NCBI GenBank assembly: GCA_964526695.1 | Contig: CAZGJA010000027.1 | Location: forward strand, 11,623 to 75,622 | Direction: 5' to 3' | From: JABWBH01 sp964526695 | GTDB taxonomy: Bacteria > Planctomycetota > Phycisphaerae > UBA1845 | Length of the DNA: 64,000 bases | In this document: piece by piece, positions 1 through 7,946 of the stretch | How the letters are laid out: every line of letters starts with the position of its first letter | How positions within the stretch are numbered: position 1 is the stretch's first letter | Translations under genes and position numbers: made by a program | Notes under the pieces: model-generated | What the model saw: the letters and a program-made list of their open reading frames with translations, nothing else | The model's database searches: none | Told to the model about the DNA's origin: nothing

Positions 1-574
1 CGCGGGCCGAGGGCGTCAACTTCCGAACGTAGTCGAACACCGTGTTGTCGTAGAAGTAGATGCCGATCACCGCCCAGTTCGTCTTGGGGTTCTTCGGCTT
101 CTCGATGATGTTCACGACCCGGTCGCCCTCGATCTCCGCCACGCCGTAGGCCTGCGGGTTCTGGACCTGGGCCAGCAGGATGCGCGCCCCGGCCGGCTTC
201 ATCTTGTAGGCCTCGACGCTGTGCTTGATGACGTACTCGAGGATGTTGTCGCCGAGAACCAGGCAGATCGGCCCGCCGTCGGCGAAGTCCTCCGCCAGCG
301 ACAACGCCCCGGCGATGCCCGTGGCGGCCTCCTGATAGGTGTAGTGCAGGTTCTTGACGCCCAGCTCCTTCCCGTTGCCCAGAAGGCGCAGGTAGTCGCC
401 GGCGTTCTCGCCGCCGGTCACGAGGAGAATCTCGTCGATGCCCGACTTCACCAGGCACTCGATCGGGTAGTAGATCATGGGCCGGTTGTAAACCGGAAGG
501 AGGTGCTTGTTGGTGACCTTGGTCAGCGGGTGCAACCGAGAACCCGTGCCTCCGCCGAGAATGACGCCCTTCAT
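1..574 (-). CDS. rmlA: Glucose-1-phosphate thymidylyltransferase-type sugar nucleotidyltransferase (3' end outside window)
   Basis: The first ~191 residues of a sugar-phosphate nucleotidyltransferase are visible. This family couples a sugar-1-phosphate to dTTP or UTP, giving activated sugars (dTDP-glucose for RmlA) for cell-surface polysaccharide. The N-terminus has the nucleotide-binding signature GGGTGSRLHPLT (residues ~7-18), then KHLLPV and the PMIYYPIE segment, in the order typical of RmlA. Further in, LVLGDNILE and the EKPKNPK segment match the family core. The start ATG is at 572-574. The gene diverges from rpmI, and the 377 bp between them must hold both promoters. Family assignment is firm; dTTP versus UTP specificity is inferred. 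Confidence 0.88.
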   Translation of the reverse strand, partial: MKGVILGGGTGSRLHPLTKVTNKHLLPVYNRPMIYYPIECLVKSGIDEILLVTGGENAGDYLRLLGNGKELGVKNLHYTYQEAATGIAGALSLAEDFADGGPICLVLGDNILEYVIKHSVEAYKMKPAGARILLAQVQNPQAYGVAEIEGDRVVNIIEKPKNPKTNWAVIGIYFYDNTVFDYVRKLTPSAR

Positions 575-874
575 GCTGAGTCCGCCTGTCAACCAGAATT
601 GTTTTTATCCACCCTCGCTTGCAAAGCAGAAGGTCTCAACCGCCCGAAGCGGCGAGTCCGGCTAGTCTAGGGGTTTTCTGTGACGGACTCAACGGGTCAA
701 CAAGAGATTCACAGGTTGCCCCACGGGGCCGCTGCTGCGGACGCGTTTCTGGAAGGAATGGGCTTTCTGCTCCCGTAGCATGGCCAGGCGAGTACACCAG
801 GCCATGCCACCCTGATTCCCGGCCAGAATGCGGCTGCCTTGCTGGGGAGGGGCGATTTGGCCGCTTTGCACCCA

Positions 875-902
875 TTGCAGCCGGCGCGTTGCGGCGTATA
901 CT
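875..902 (+). promoter_or_regulatory. Predicted sigma-70 promoter of rpmI-rplT
   Basis: TTGCAG (875-880) and TATACT (897-902) are separated by 16 bp, about 50 bp before the rpmI start codon. Both hexamers are close to the vegetative consensus. This is the best promoter match in the 575-951 gap. I saw no gene in that gap. Confidence 0.55.
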
Positions 903-951
903 GCCCGGCTCGCGCTTTGGGTGGCGCGGGCGAAAGGGAAAGGGACGGGCC

Positions 952-1149
952 ATGCCGAAGATGAAGACGCACAAGGGTCTCAAGAAGCGCATCAAGATCA
1001 CCGCCAACGGCAAGGTCAAGCACAAGCGTCCCAACGCCAGCCACCTGATGAGCGGCAAGAGCGGCTCGCGCGTGCGGCGCCTCAAGAAGGACGGCGTGCT
1101 GAACAACGTGATCAGCAAGAACATGAAGATTAACATGGGTGAAGCGTAG
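952..1149 (+). CDS. rpmI: 50S ribosomal protein L35
   Basis: A 65-residue, very basic protein beginning MPKMKTHKGLKKRIKITANG, the signature N-terminus of bacterial L35, with the usual length of 64-66 residues. It binds 23S rRNA in the large subunit. The ATG at 952 follows a purine-rich AAAGGGA stretch and gives exactly the family length; longer upstream frames are artefacts. It lies 118 bp before rplT, the usual L35-L20 order. The normally preceding infC gene (initiation factor IF-3) is not here, so the operon appears shortened to two genes and is driven from its own promoter at 875-902. Confidence 0.95.
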   Translation: MPKMKTHKGLKKRIKITANGKVKHKRPNASHLMSGKSGSRVRRLKKDGVLNNVISKNMKINMGEA

Positions 1150-1267
1150 GATCGCGCCGGGGGCGGCGTCACCCAGAGTGTGTAACGGGTCGGCTCATCG
1201 AGAAGGGGTCTGAGCCTCGTTGGCCTTGCAGGTCGCGGGGAATCCGGCACGAAGCGGAGATACGGTC

Positions 1268-1642
1268 ATGCCAAGAGCAAGAATGGGCGCGGCGAAGCAT
1301 CGTCGCAAACGTCGGGTTTTGACCGATGCCAAGGGGTATCGGTCGCAGCGCAGCTCCAGCTTCCGGCTGGCGAAGGAGGCGGTCATCCGCGCCGGCGTGT
1401 ACGCCTTCCGCGATCGTCGGCGGCGCAAGCGGGATTTTCGTTCGCTATGGGTCACGCGACTCACGGCCGCGTGCGAGATGCGGGGCATCCGTTACAGTTG
1501 GTTCATTCACGGGCTGCAGGGCGCGGGCATCGAGCTGAATCGCAAGATGCTCAGCGAGATCGCGATCCACGCGCCGCAGGATTTCGACGCCATCGTCGAG
1601 CTGGCCAAGAAGCACCCGCCCAAGGGCGCCGTGGCGGCCTGA
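1268..1642 (+). CDS. rplT: 50S ribosomal protein L20
   Basis: A 124-residue protein beginning MPRARMGAAKHRRKRRVLTD, with the conserved L20 core AKGYRSQRSS, KEAVIRAGVYAFRDRRRRKRDFR and a GIRYSWFIHGL segment. L20 is an early-assembly 23S rRNA binding protein and in many bacteria represses its own operon. The start at 1268 removes an upstream in-frame extension (from 1220) that has no L20 homology. It is transcribed with rpmI, and a strong hairpin follows at 1669-1710. Confidence 0.95.
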   Translation: MPRARMGAAKHRRKRRVLTDAKGYRSQRSSSFRLAKEAVIRAGVYAFRDRRRRKRDFRSLWVTRLTAACEMRGIRYSWFIHGLQGAGIELNRKMLSEIAIHAPQDFDAIVELAKKHPPKGAVAA

Positions 1643-1668
1643 TCGCCGGGCGGAAGAGGACATTCAAC

Positions 1669-1710
1669 GAGCCGGGGACTTCAGTCCGCGTGGACTGAAG
1701 TCCCCGGCTC
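1669..1710. terminator. Long perfect hairpin, likely bidirectional terminator
   Basis: A perfect 19-bp stem (1669-1687 with 1692-1710) closes on the tetraloop GCGT. It sits between convergent rplT (+) and the prepilin gene (-). There is no run of T after the stem on the plus strand (GCGTTGTTTG follows), so termination efficiency is uncertain. The length and position still fit a shared terminator. Confidence 0.6.
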
Positions 1711-1745
1711 GCGTTGTTTGAAGCCCGGCCCTCTCGCGCCGCGGA

Positions 1746-2660
1746 TTACTCGATGTCCTTGATCCCGTTGAGATCCCAGTCCTGCGCGAGGCGTTCACGG
1801 AGCTTGCGGTCGGACTCGGCGTGGAAGTCGGGGAAGAGGTAGTTCGCCCCTCCATAGTGGCGGTCGGAGATGCGGTTGCCGTTGCGCCCCGTGCTGCCGG
1901 CGATGTTCGCTTCGGCGGCGTCGATGTAGCTGCAATCATCGCTGCCGATGCCGTCGCCGCGCTCGGAGAACTCGTTGGCGTCGGTGATGATGGGCAACAC
2001 CATGCGCACGCGCTCGATGACCGAGCTGTAGCGCGGCTCGGCGCGCGTGTCGTACCCGTAGCGGCCGTCTTTCTCGAGGTCATACGAGCCGCTCGCCCAG
2101 GCCGGCAGGTACACGCGGAAGTGCCCGCTGCTTTGCCCTTCCCCGGCCGCGCGGCATTCGAAGTAGTTCTGCCAGATGTCGCCGCGGACGCTGCGCTGCG
2201 AGGGGAAGTGCTCGGCCACTTTGACCGCATCGCTGTACACGTAGGTCCAGACGATCTCGCACCAGCCGAAGTCCACGTCGGTTTCGCGTTCGAGGCTCTT
2301 GCGGTCGGGGTTCCACAAGGCGGGCGGAAGCTGGCCGCCGAAGTTGTTCATGTACGCGGCCAGCGCGTTACCCATCTCCTTGAGGCGGGCGAGGCAGTGG
2401 ACGCTCTTGGCCTGCTCCCGCGCGCGGCTCAGCGAGGGCAGGAGGATGGAGATCAGCAGGCTGATGATCGCGATCACCGTCAGCAACTCAATCAGCGTAA
2501 ACGCCTTCAGGCGGCGGAGCGGCTTGTGGAAAATGGAACCGTGCGGGAGTGGAGGCCGACCTGACGCTGCCGCGCTGACGGATGCACTGGAGATCAACGG
2601 ACGGACTCCGGGTGGCCACTGGTTGCAGATGATTCTACAACTCAGGAGGGCGAAGTCCAC
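1746..2660 (-). CDS. Pseudopilin-type secreted protein with H-x9-D C-terminal motif (planctomycete prepilin family)
   Basis: Residues ~50-80 carry a type IV pilin/pseudopilin leader, LKAFTLIELLTVIAIISL, with the cleavage site before FTLIE, the conserved Glu at position 5 of the mature protein, and a single hydrophobic helix. A prepilin peptidase would cut and methylate this. The C-terminal part contains RHYGGANYLFPDFHAE, which resembles the H-x9-DG motif of the very expanded planctomycete prepilin-like family. These proteins are probably exported through a type II secretion/type IV pilus-like system and sit at the cell surface. The ATG at 2660 gives an unusually long 50-residue leader; no better start codon was seen before the leader motif. 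The last residues (DWDLNGIKDIE) are Asp-rich. Confidence 0.8.
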   Translation of the reverse strand: MDFALLSCRIICNQWPPGVRPLISSASVSAAASGRPPLPHGSIFHKPLRRLKAFTLIELLTVIAIISLLISILLPSLSRAREQAKSVHCLARLKEMGNALAAYMNNFGGQLPPALWNPDRKSLERETDVDFGWCEIVWTYVYSDAVKVAEHFPSQRSVRGDIWQNYFECRAAGEGQSSGHFRVYLPAWASGSYDLEKDGRYGYDTRAEPRYSSVIERVRMVLPIITDANEFSERGDGIGSDDCSYIDAAEANIAGSTGRNGNRISDRHYGGANYLFPDFHAESDRKLRERLAQDWDLNGIKDIE

Positions 2661-3129
2661 CGGTCACCCGGCGCCGCATGCTTCGCGGAAGGGTCCCAGA
2701 AAGGCCTGACAACCCGCATACGAGCAGGCTCGCCGTGAGGAAAGGCCCTGGAAAGCACCTCGGAGGTCGTCGAAAACGTCTCCAATCCACGAGGCATTCA
2801 CGCCGGTCCGCAGGCGAGTCGTGCGGAAAGAGCGGATGTGACTCTTCACCCTCCCGTTCGCTCGCACGACGATCCCCGGCGAGCGGCCGGACTCGAACCC
2901 GTGAACGCAGCATCCAGGGCGTGGCGTTTTTGTCTTCTCCCTTCATGCAGGCGAGCCTTGGAGTTGTCACTCCGAGGCGGCGTTTGCGGTCTCGATTTGC
3001 GGTCCTTGCGACCCTTGACGCCGCCGATCGAAGCGACTAGAAAACGGGCGTTGCAGCTTCCGGGGAGACGGCTTGGCGACGCCGAAACGGGTGGCTCCTT
3101 ATCCACGGACAGCGTGCCTGCGGAATGCA
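2661..3129. other. Intergenic stretch, no gene seen
   Basis: Open frames here are short and without recognisable motifs. A tRNA T-arm-like fragment on the minus strand (about 2881-2917) was examined and not accepted as a tRNA. Nothing else supportable was seen. Confidence 0.5.
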
Positions 3130-3203
<74 letters not shown>

Positions 3204-3220
3204 ATTCGTAAAGCGTGGAG

Positions 3221-3251
3221 CCGCATGAGGTTATCCTCATGCGGTTTTTTT
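3221..3251 (+). terminator. Rho-independent terminator of tRNA-Asp
   Basis: A perfect 10-bp stem CCGCATGAGG/CCTCATGCGG with loop TTAT is followed directly by seven T residues. This is the textbook intrinsic terminator form. Confidence 0.92.
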
Positions 3252-3367
3252 GTGCGCATTGCGGCCGTGCCGAACCGCCTGCGCCGAGACCACGGCCTGC
3301 GGCGAGAGATCGAAAGACCGCATCCCTCAACCTCTGGATGCGGCGACTCGGGGCGCCCCGCTCGCTG

Positions 3368-3543
3368 ACGGGAGTGGATGGGAATCTGCTAAGAGGAAAT
3401 CGTAACCGCTTACCATTTCAGGAGTTAGGACGTAAGTCTTTCTGGCCCCTTGAGTTACGTTTGCATCCACGATCACCCTCGAAAACGCTCCATCAGCGAC
3501 GTTGACCGGTTTTCGGGGCCGAGTTTACACAGAGTTTTCACAA
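3368..3543. repeat. 176-bp dispersed repeat, copy A
   Basis: This stretch recurs at 25220-25395 with four substitutions and no indels (about 98% identity). It contains an imperfect palindrome, GAAAT-C-GTAA-CCGC-TTAC-C-ATTTC, and an inverted pair ACGTAA...TTACGT. No convincing ORF spans it. It may be a non-autonomous mobile element, a structured RNA or the conserved end of a larger element. Flanking sequence differs between the copies. The next 455 bp (3544-3998) hold no recognisable gene. Confidence 0.8.
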
Positions 3544-3998
3544 GATGACGGTTTCCCCAAGGCCGCAGGCACGTTCTTGGGGTCGAGCGCCGATGGTCGG
3601 GCACGCGCAAGAACTGACCTACGGACCATGCGCCAAATCACCCCGCTTTCAAGATCACTGAGGTACCTGCGAAATCGGAAGTCCCGGCACGGATCCGCCC
3701 ACCCCTCCGTGACCGCAACCTCAGGGTCGCATTCAGACGTTCTCCGCATGGGTGCACGAGGTTGATCGGTGAACCTCTCGATCGCCCTGTGCGGAACAAC
3801 CTGCGGAAGAGCTCGCTTTCGGATTGGGCTGCGTAGTGCTATGAGGGCGGCGCGTGCAACGGGCCTATGGGCGGGGCGGACGAACTTGCCCGTGAATGGC
3901 ACTGTCGTTCATTCGGCGCTCAAGCCGGCCGTCATGACTTGTGACTTCCGAATTCCGTTTGCAGGCTGTGGTAGAACTCGAAGTGTGGCCTTGGGACC

Positions 3999-4100
3999 GT
4001 CACCCCCGCGAAGGCGGGGGTCCAGTTCGCCCTGCCAAACGGCTGGATTCTTGCCTCCTTGCAAACCGTAGACTTGATTCCCGCTCGCGCGGGAATGACG
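3999..4100. repeat. REP/MITE-like composite element
   Basis: The left end, GTCACCCCCGCGAAGGCGGGGGTCCAG, and the right end, GATTCCCGCTCGCGCGGGAATGAC, are GC-rich hairpins in inverted orientation around about 50 bp of spacer. The 'TCATTCCCGCG...GCGGGAATCCAG' pattern is a very common extragenic palindrome in bacteria. No coding capacity. Confidence 0.65.
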
Positions 4101-4179
4101 AGCGTCGCCTATCGCCGCAGGGTGAAAAAGCCGGGCAGCGAGAGCGTTAACCCAGCAGGGGTGTTCCGGGATTGGCGCG

Positions 4180-4704
4180 GTGAGGGACGAGCGGGACGAT
4201 TTTCAACGCCTGGTTGACGCGCACTATCAGCCCGTATTCAGGCTGGCGTACGTCCTGCTGCGCAATCGATCGCTGGCGGAGGAGGCCTGCCAGGACGTGT
4301 TCATGAGAGCCTGGGTGCATCGGCGGACGTTGAACAGCGACAACGGAGCGGCTTCGTGGCTCTTTACGACGGCGCGCCGGGCGGCCGTGGATCAACTGCG
4401 GCGCGGGAAGCGATGGAAGGTGTGGCTTGAACGCACGGCCGTTTCACAGGCGTCCACCGCGACGGGCGACGATCATCAGCCCCACGACGACAGCGCCCTG
4501 CTTCAAGACCTGATTCAGCTTCCAGAGGAAGAGCGGCTGGTGGTGCTGCTGCGAATCCTCGAGGGGCTGGCGGGCCACGAAGTTGCCCGTCGCCTGGGGA
4601 TCTCGCAGGCGACCGTTTCGCGCCGTCTCCACGACGGGCTGGGCGAGCTTTCCGAACGCCTTCAACGACGTGCCGCCTCGGAGGAGAAACATGACCCGCG
4701 GTGA
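4180..4704 (+). CDS. ECF-type RNA polymerase sigma factor
   Basis: A 174-residue sigma-70 family protein of ECF size. The sigma-2 region (residues ~8-75) shows the LVDAHYQPVFRLAYVLLRN helix and EEACQDVFMRAWVHR. After a charged linker, sigma-4 (residues ~110-165) ends in a helix-turn-helix, GHEVARRLGISQATVSRRLH. It would redirect RNA polymerase to a small regulon. The start is GTG at 4180; no upstream ATG is in frame. It overlaps the next gene by 14 nt, and that gene encodes a one-helix membrane protein, the usual place for an anti-sigma factor. Its targets are unknown, but the downstream secreted-protein genes are candidates. Confidence 0.9.
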   Translation: MRDERDDFQRLVDAHYQPVFRLAYVLLRNRSLAEEACQDVFMRAWVHRRTLNSDNGAASWLFTTARRAAVDQLRRGKRWKVWLERTAVSQASTATGDDHQPHDDSALLQDLIQLPEEERLVVLLRILEGLAGHEVARRLGISQATVSRRLHDGLGELSERLQRRAASEEKHDPR

Positions 4705-5572
4705 CCACACAAGACGCCCGACAACCGGCGATCAGGACGCGGAGGCCGGGATCGAGGCCGAGGTTCGCTCATGGGGCGATGCCTCCCAGGATGCGGAGCT
4801 TCTGTTCTCCTGCAGCCGCCGCGTCGAAGCGCTACGCGATCACATGCAACCGGCAGTCGGCTGGGATGCCCTACACGAACGCCTTCGTGACGTGCCGCTG
4901 GCGGCCATGCGGCGGACGAACCGGTGGCTGCGGCGCATGGTCGTGGCGGCGGCGTCCCTCGGATTTCTTCTGGGCGCCGGCACGTTTCGGTGGATCATGC
5001 CCGCGCAAACCCGAGAGCGAGCGATCGAGGCCGACATGAGAGGATCGGCGTCCCCGCTGTCGGCGGAGCTTGCAGCGCCGATGGCCCGATCCCTCGAAGT
5101 GTTCTCCCATCTTGCGTCGTTCTACGAGGGACGAACGGCGTGGGTGTTGCGCGTGGATGACCGCATGGACGTCGGCCTGGACGAACCCGCGTCCGCACCG
5201 TTGGCGGCGCCGCGGACGGCGCGTGGGGTCGAGGTGCGGGTCTTCAACGACGCGAACCAGACGCTTTCCTCCGTGAATGTGACGGGACTTCCACCGTGCT
5301 CGATCGAGGTCGAATCCGTCATGAGTGACGGGCGCCCTGTCCGTTATGAACTGACCCTCAGCGCGGCGGACGACACGACCGTCCATGTGCAAGCGGAGAT
5401 CTCCGTGGAATCAAGTGATTCTCGTGAGTCGAGATGCCGCGTGCGGGGGCAGGTGAATCTCCGATCGAACGAGCGGCAGTTGCTTGGCGTCGTCAACGTG
5501 GACGGTGAACTGCTTCACGTGGAGTTGTCGGGACTATGGGGTTCGGTTGGGGCAACCGCTGTGCGCACATGA
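4691..5572 (+). CDS. Single-pass membrane protein, candidate anti-sigma factor
   Basis: A 293-residue protein whose start (ATG 4691) follows GGAGGAG and overlaps the sigma gene. Residues ~1-80 are charged and presumably cytoplasmic. One membrane helix (about 83-100, VVAAASLGFLLGAGTF) follows an RRTNRWLRRM basic segment, and the rest is presumably periplasmic. No zinc-binding anti-sigma motif (HxxxCxxC) is present, so the anti-sigma role rests on position and topology alone. The C-terminal region (about 190-290) is rich in beta-type alternation. Confidence 0.6.
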   Translation: MTRGDHTRRPTTGDQDAEAGIEAEVRSWGDASQDAELLFSCSRRVEALRDHMQPAVGWDALHERLRDVPLAAMRRTNRWLRRMVVAAASLGFLLGAGTFRWIMPAQTRERAIEADMRGSASPLSAELAAPMARSLEVFSHLASFYEGRTAWVLRVDDRMDVGLDEPASAPLAAPRTARGVEVRVFNDANQTLSSVNVTGLPPCSIEVESVMSDGRPVRYELTLSAADDTTVHVQAEISVESSDSRESRCRVRGQVNLRSNERQLLGVVNVDGELLHVELSGLWGSVGATAVRT

Positions 5573-6489
5573 TCGGCGCAGGCTGTTTCGGCATGGTCGC
5601 GCTGTGCGACTCCGGGCGCGACTGCGGGCAGCTTGCGACGGCGCGACCGAGCCTGCCGCCGCCGGTGCAGCGGGGGCAACCGCACGGACACGGAAGCGCC
5701 ATCGGCGAGGCGACGATCAGCCTGGTTATCGCGTCCGAGCCTGGTTCATCAGGATTCAGCCAGCCCGTCGTGTGGAGCGGCGAGACGGCCCGGCTCGACA
5801 TGGGTTCTTCTAAAACGGATGCGCAAATGCGCGCGGCGTGGATCTTGAGTACGGAGGAGGGCGTCGTGCTGAACGCTTCGCAGCCTTCCGGCTCGCCTGT
5901 CTTCATCGGGTTCCCGGAAGTGGACCGCACATGCACCGTGGTGCTGACGGTAACGATTGAAGATCATGGCGTTACGCAGGTCGCCGCGGCCGCGGTCTTC
6001 GTCGTTCCGCATGAGTTGGACGAGTTCCTGGCTTCGCGCCTCAAGCGGCTCGCCGTGGGAGTGTGTGACAGGCGGTGCGTGCTTCAGGCAGCGCTCGATG
6101 AAGCCGGCGTGGGGTTCGCGGACGTGACGCAACGGTTTGCACTCGACTGGTTTGAGGGGGATCTCCTCCTGATCACGTGGCCCGGCGACGCCGTGGCGGG
6201 GGCTGAGCTCCGGGCCAGCCTGGCGGATCGCGTCAAAAATGGCACGCGCGTGCTGCGGCTCGTGCCCGGTGCGCGTGGGCCGCAGCGATCACCAAGTTCA
6301 ACCGCTGAATCCAACGAGGCGGATCCGCGCGGTGATGTCTGCCGGGCGATCGACGCGCATACCCTGGAACTGGCGATTCCGGAGGACGAGAACTGGACTC
6401 GAAGCCCCGCGGCCTTTCTTGCTTTTTCCCGCTGTCTGGGTCGAATCGCAGACGAACTGGAATCCAACACCGAAAGGGATGACCCATGA
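5569..6489 (+). CDS. Uncharacterised protein of the ECF sigma operon
   Basis: About 306 residues. The ATG at 5569 forms an ATGA overlap with the preceding stop, as does the next junction, so I prefer it to the ATG at 5536. The first ~20 residues (MIGAGCFGMVALC) are hydrophobic with two cysteines and could be a short lipoprotein-like signal, but the lipobox is poor. No known domain is recognised. Translational coupling on both sides indicates it works with the sigma factor and the CsgG-like protein. Confidence 0.6.
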   Translation: MIGAGCFGMVALCDSGRDCGQLATARPSLPPPVQRGQPHGHGSAIGEATISLVIASEPGSSGFSQPVVWSGETARLDMGSSKTDAQMRAAWILSTEEGVVLNASQPSGSPVFIGFPEVDRTCTVVLTVTIEDHGVTQVAAAAVFVVPHELDEFLASRLKRLAVGVCDRRCVLQAALDEAGVGFADVTQRFALDWFEGDLLLITWPGDAVAGAELRASLADRVKNGTRVLRLVPGARGPQRSPSSTAESNEADPRGDVCRAIDAHTLELAIPEDENWTRSPAAFLAFSRCLGRIADELESNTERDDP

Positions 6490-7508
6490 ATGCGCATACG
6501 CTGCTTGCCACGATGGCATGGGCGTCCGCAGGGCTGCACGCCGCGCCCCAGTCGCCGGCGCCGACGGCGCGACCCGTGACGATCGCCCTGATGGACTTTG
6601 AGTCGAAGGCGCCGGGCAACGCCGACTTCGGGCGGCAGATTGCGGAAGTGCTCACGATCCGCCTCAGCCTGCTGGACGGCATCACGGTCGTCGAGCGCCA
6701 GAAGCTCAAAGACCTGCTGGCGGAACAGAAGCTGCGGCTGTCCCGTCTGTCCGCCACGGATCAAGCCACGCAGGTCGGCAAGCTGCTCGGGGCGGAGATC
6801 GTCATCTTCGGCCAGTCATTCCCGGTCGGCGATGAGCTGTATGTGCCCATGAAACTCGTCGCGGTCGAGACCGGAGTGCTCAAGGGCGTGATCGTCCGCG
6901 CGCCGATGACGGAGGAGCTGGCCAACGTGCTCGATCGCGCCGGCGAGGAGCTGGCCAAGGCGCTCCAGCAGCATCTGCCCGCGCTGGTGCCGCGCCCCGC
7001 CGCGGAGCTTGACCCGATCGAGGCGTGGCGCGCGCGGCTGGGCGATCGCCGGCGCCCCACCGTTGCGGTGATCGTGCCGGAGACGCACGTGCAGCAGGCG
7101 ATTCCTGATCCCGCGGCCGAAACGGAGATCAAGCGGCTGCTGCTGCGCCTCGGGTGCGAAGTTCGCGCCATCAAGGATGAGGCGACGCAGAAGTGGGCGC
7201 GGAACATGAAGGGATCGAAGGACAACTGGCCCGACACGCTTGCGGACGTGGACCTCGTCGTCGTGGGGGAGGCGTTCAGCGAACGCGCGGCGGCGTTTGA
7301 CGGGCTGGTGTCCTGCACGGCGCGGCTCGAAGTGAGCTTGGTCGAGCGGCTCTCCGGCAAGTTGCTGGAGGCGGATCGCACGACCGAGCGCGCGGTGGAC
7401 CTTTCCGAGCAGATCGCGGCGAAGTCGGCCCTGCAGAAATGCGGGCACGTCGTGGGGCAGCGTCTCGCGGACGTGATCGGGCGGCGCGTACTGGAGCAGA
7501 ACCCTTGA
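6486..7508 (+). CDS. CsgG-family secreted protein
   Basis: 340 residues with a hydrophobic N-terminal signal (about 1-20). Residues ~30-160 match the CsgG/curli-assembly fold: VTIALMDFESKAPGN, then IAEVLTIRLSLLDGITVVER, LKDLLAEQKLRLS, and VGKLLGAEIVIFGQ. CsgG-type proteins form or associate with outer-membrane assemblies. In planctomycetes the family is expanded and mostly uncharacterised. The second half (about 185-340) has a repeated alpha/beta pattern that may be a second related domain. The ATGA overlap with the preceding gene makes it the fourth gene of the sigma operon. A 5'-truncated relative lies at 13011-13595. Confidence 0.75.
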   Translation: MNAHTLLATMAWASAGLHAAPQSPAPTARPVTIALMDFESKAPGNADFGRQIAEVLTIRLSLLDGITVVERQKLKDLLAEQKLRLSRLSATDQATQVGKLLGAEIVIFGQSFPVGDELYVPMKLVAVETGVLKGVIVRAPMTEELANVLDRAGEELAKALQQHLPALVPRPAAELDPIEAWRARLGDRRRPTVAVIVPETHVQQAIPDPAAETEIKRLLLRLGCEVRAIKDEATQKWARNMKGSKDNWPDTLADVDLVVVGEAFSERAAAFDGLVSCTARLEVSLVERLSGKLLEADRTTERAVDLSEQIAAKSALQKCGHVVGQRLADVIGRRVLEQNP

Positions 7509-7625
7509 AGCTGCGGTTCACGGTCATTTCCGCGGTGGTGGGAATCCAGACCTCGATACGCCCTCCGCCGCTCCCCAACGCAGCCTCGCGGCAAAAAAGA
7601 ACTTGAAAAAATCTTCGGAATTTAT

Positions 7626-7654
7626 TTGCCTCAAGCTATAGCGTGGTGTATTAT
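7626..7654 (+). promoter_or_regulatory. Predicted promoter for the secreted-protein gene run
   Basis: TTGCCT (7626-7631) and TATTAT (7649-7654) are separated by 17 bp, within an unusually AT-rich pocket of an otherwise GC-rich region. Transcripts from here would carry the 7-bp tandem repeat in a leader of about 285 nt before the gene at 7947. Confidence 0.5.
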
Positions 7655-7726
7655 AGGATTAGAGTCAGAGGGGTTCCCATGCCACGCTCGTCCCGGAGGC
7701 ATCCCGAAGTGACCGGCAGGATCCGC

Positions 7727-7838
7727 GATCCACGATCCACGATCCACGATCCACGATCCACGATCCACGATCCACGATCCACGATCCACGATCCACGATC
7801 CACGATCCACGATCCACGATCCACGATCCACGATCCAC
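7727..7838. repeat. Tandem repeat: 16 perfect copies of the 7-mer GATCCAC
   Basis: 112 bp consist of exactly 16 identical GATCCAC units, preceded by degenerate copies (GGATCCGC). The apparent translations in every frame are low-complexity artefacts. The array is intergenic, between a predicted promoter and the start at 7947, so copy-number changes by slippage could alter the leader. Confidence 0.95.
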
Positions 7839-7840
7839 AG

Positions 7841-7860
7841 CCTCGCCTCGCCTCGCCTCG
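7841..7860. repeat. Microsatellite: four copies of CCTCG
   Basis: Four perfect CCTCG units directly after the 7-mer array, separated from it by only AG. Two simple repeats next to each other suggest a replication-slippage hot spot. Confidence 0.9.
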
Positions 7861-7946
7861 CTAAGCGGTTTCCCTGCGCGCACAAAGTCCTGCCCCTGCG
7901 GCGCTTGCGCGCTTGCTTTTCCCTTGTTTTTCTGGAGGAAAACCAC

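Noticed and set aside
2881..2917. Minus-strand tRNA-like 3' half (GGTTCGAGTCC T-loop)
   Set aside because: Only three of five T-stem pairs form, and no matching acceptor 5' strand or anticodon arm lies at the right distance.
4583..4690. Upstream extension of the anti-sigma candidate
   Set aside because: These 36 codons lie inside the sigma-4 coding region. ATG 4691 has a ribosome-binding site and a typical short overlap.
7727..7838. Tandem array as a CRISPR or as a coding repeat protein
   Set aside because: The unit is 7 bp with no spacers, so it is not CRISPR. Frames through it give only low-complexity text on both strands, so they are not genes.
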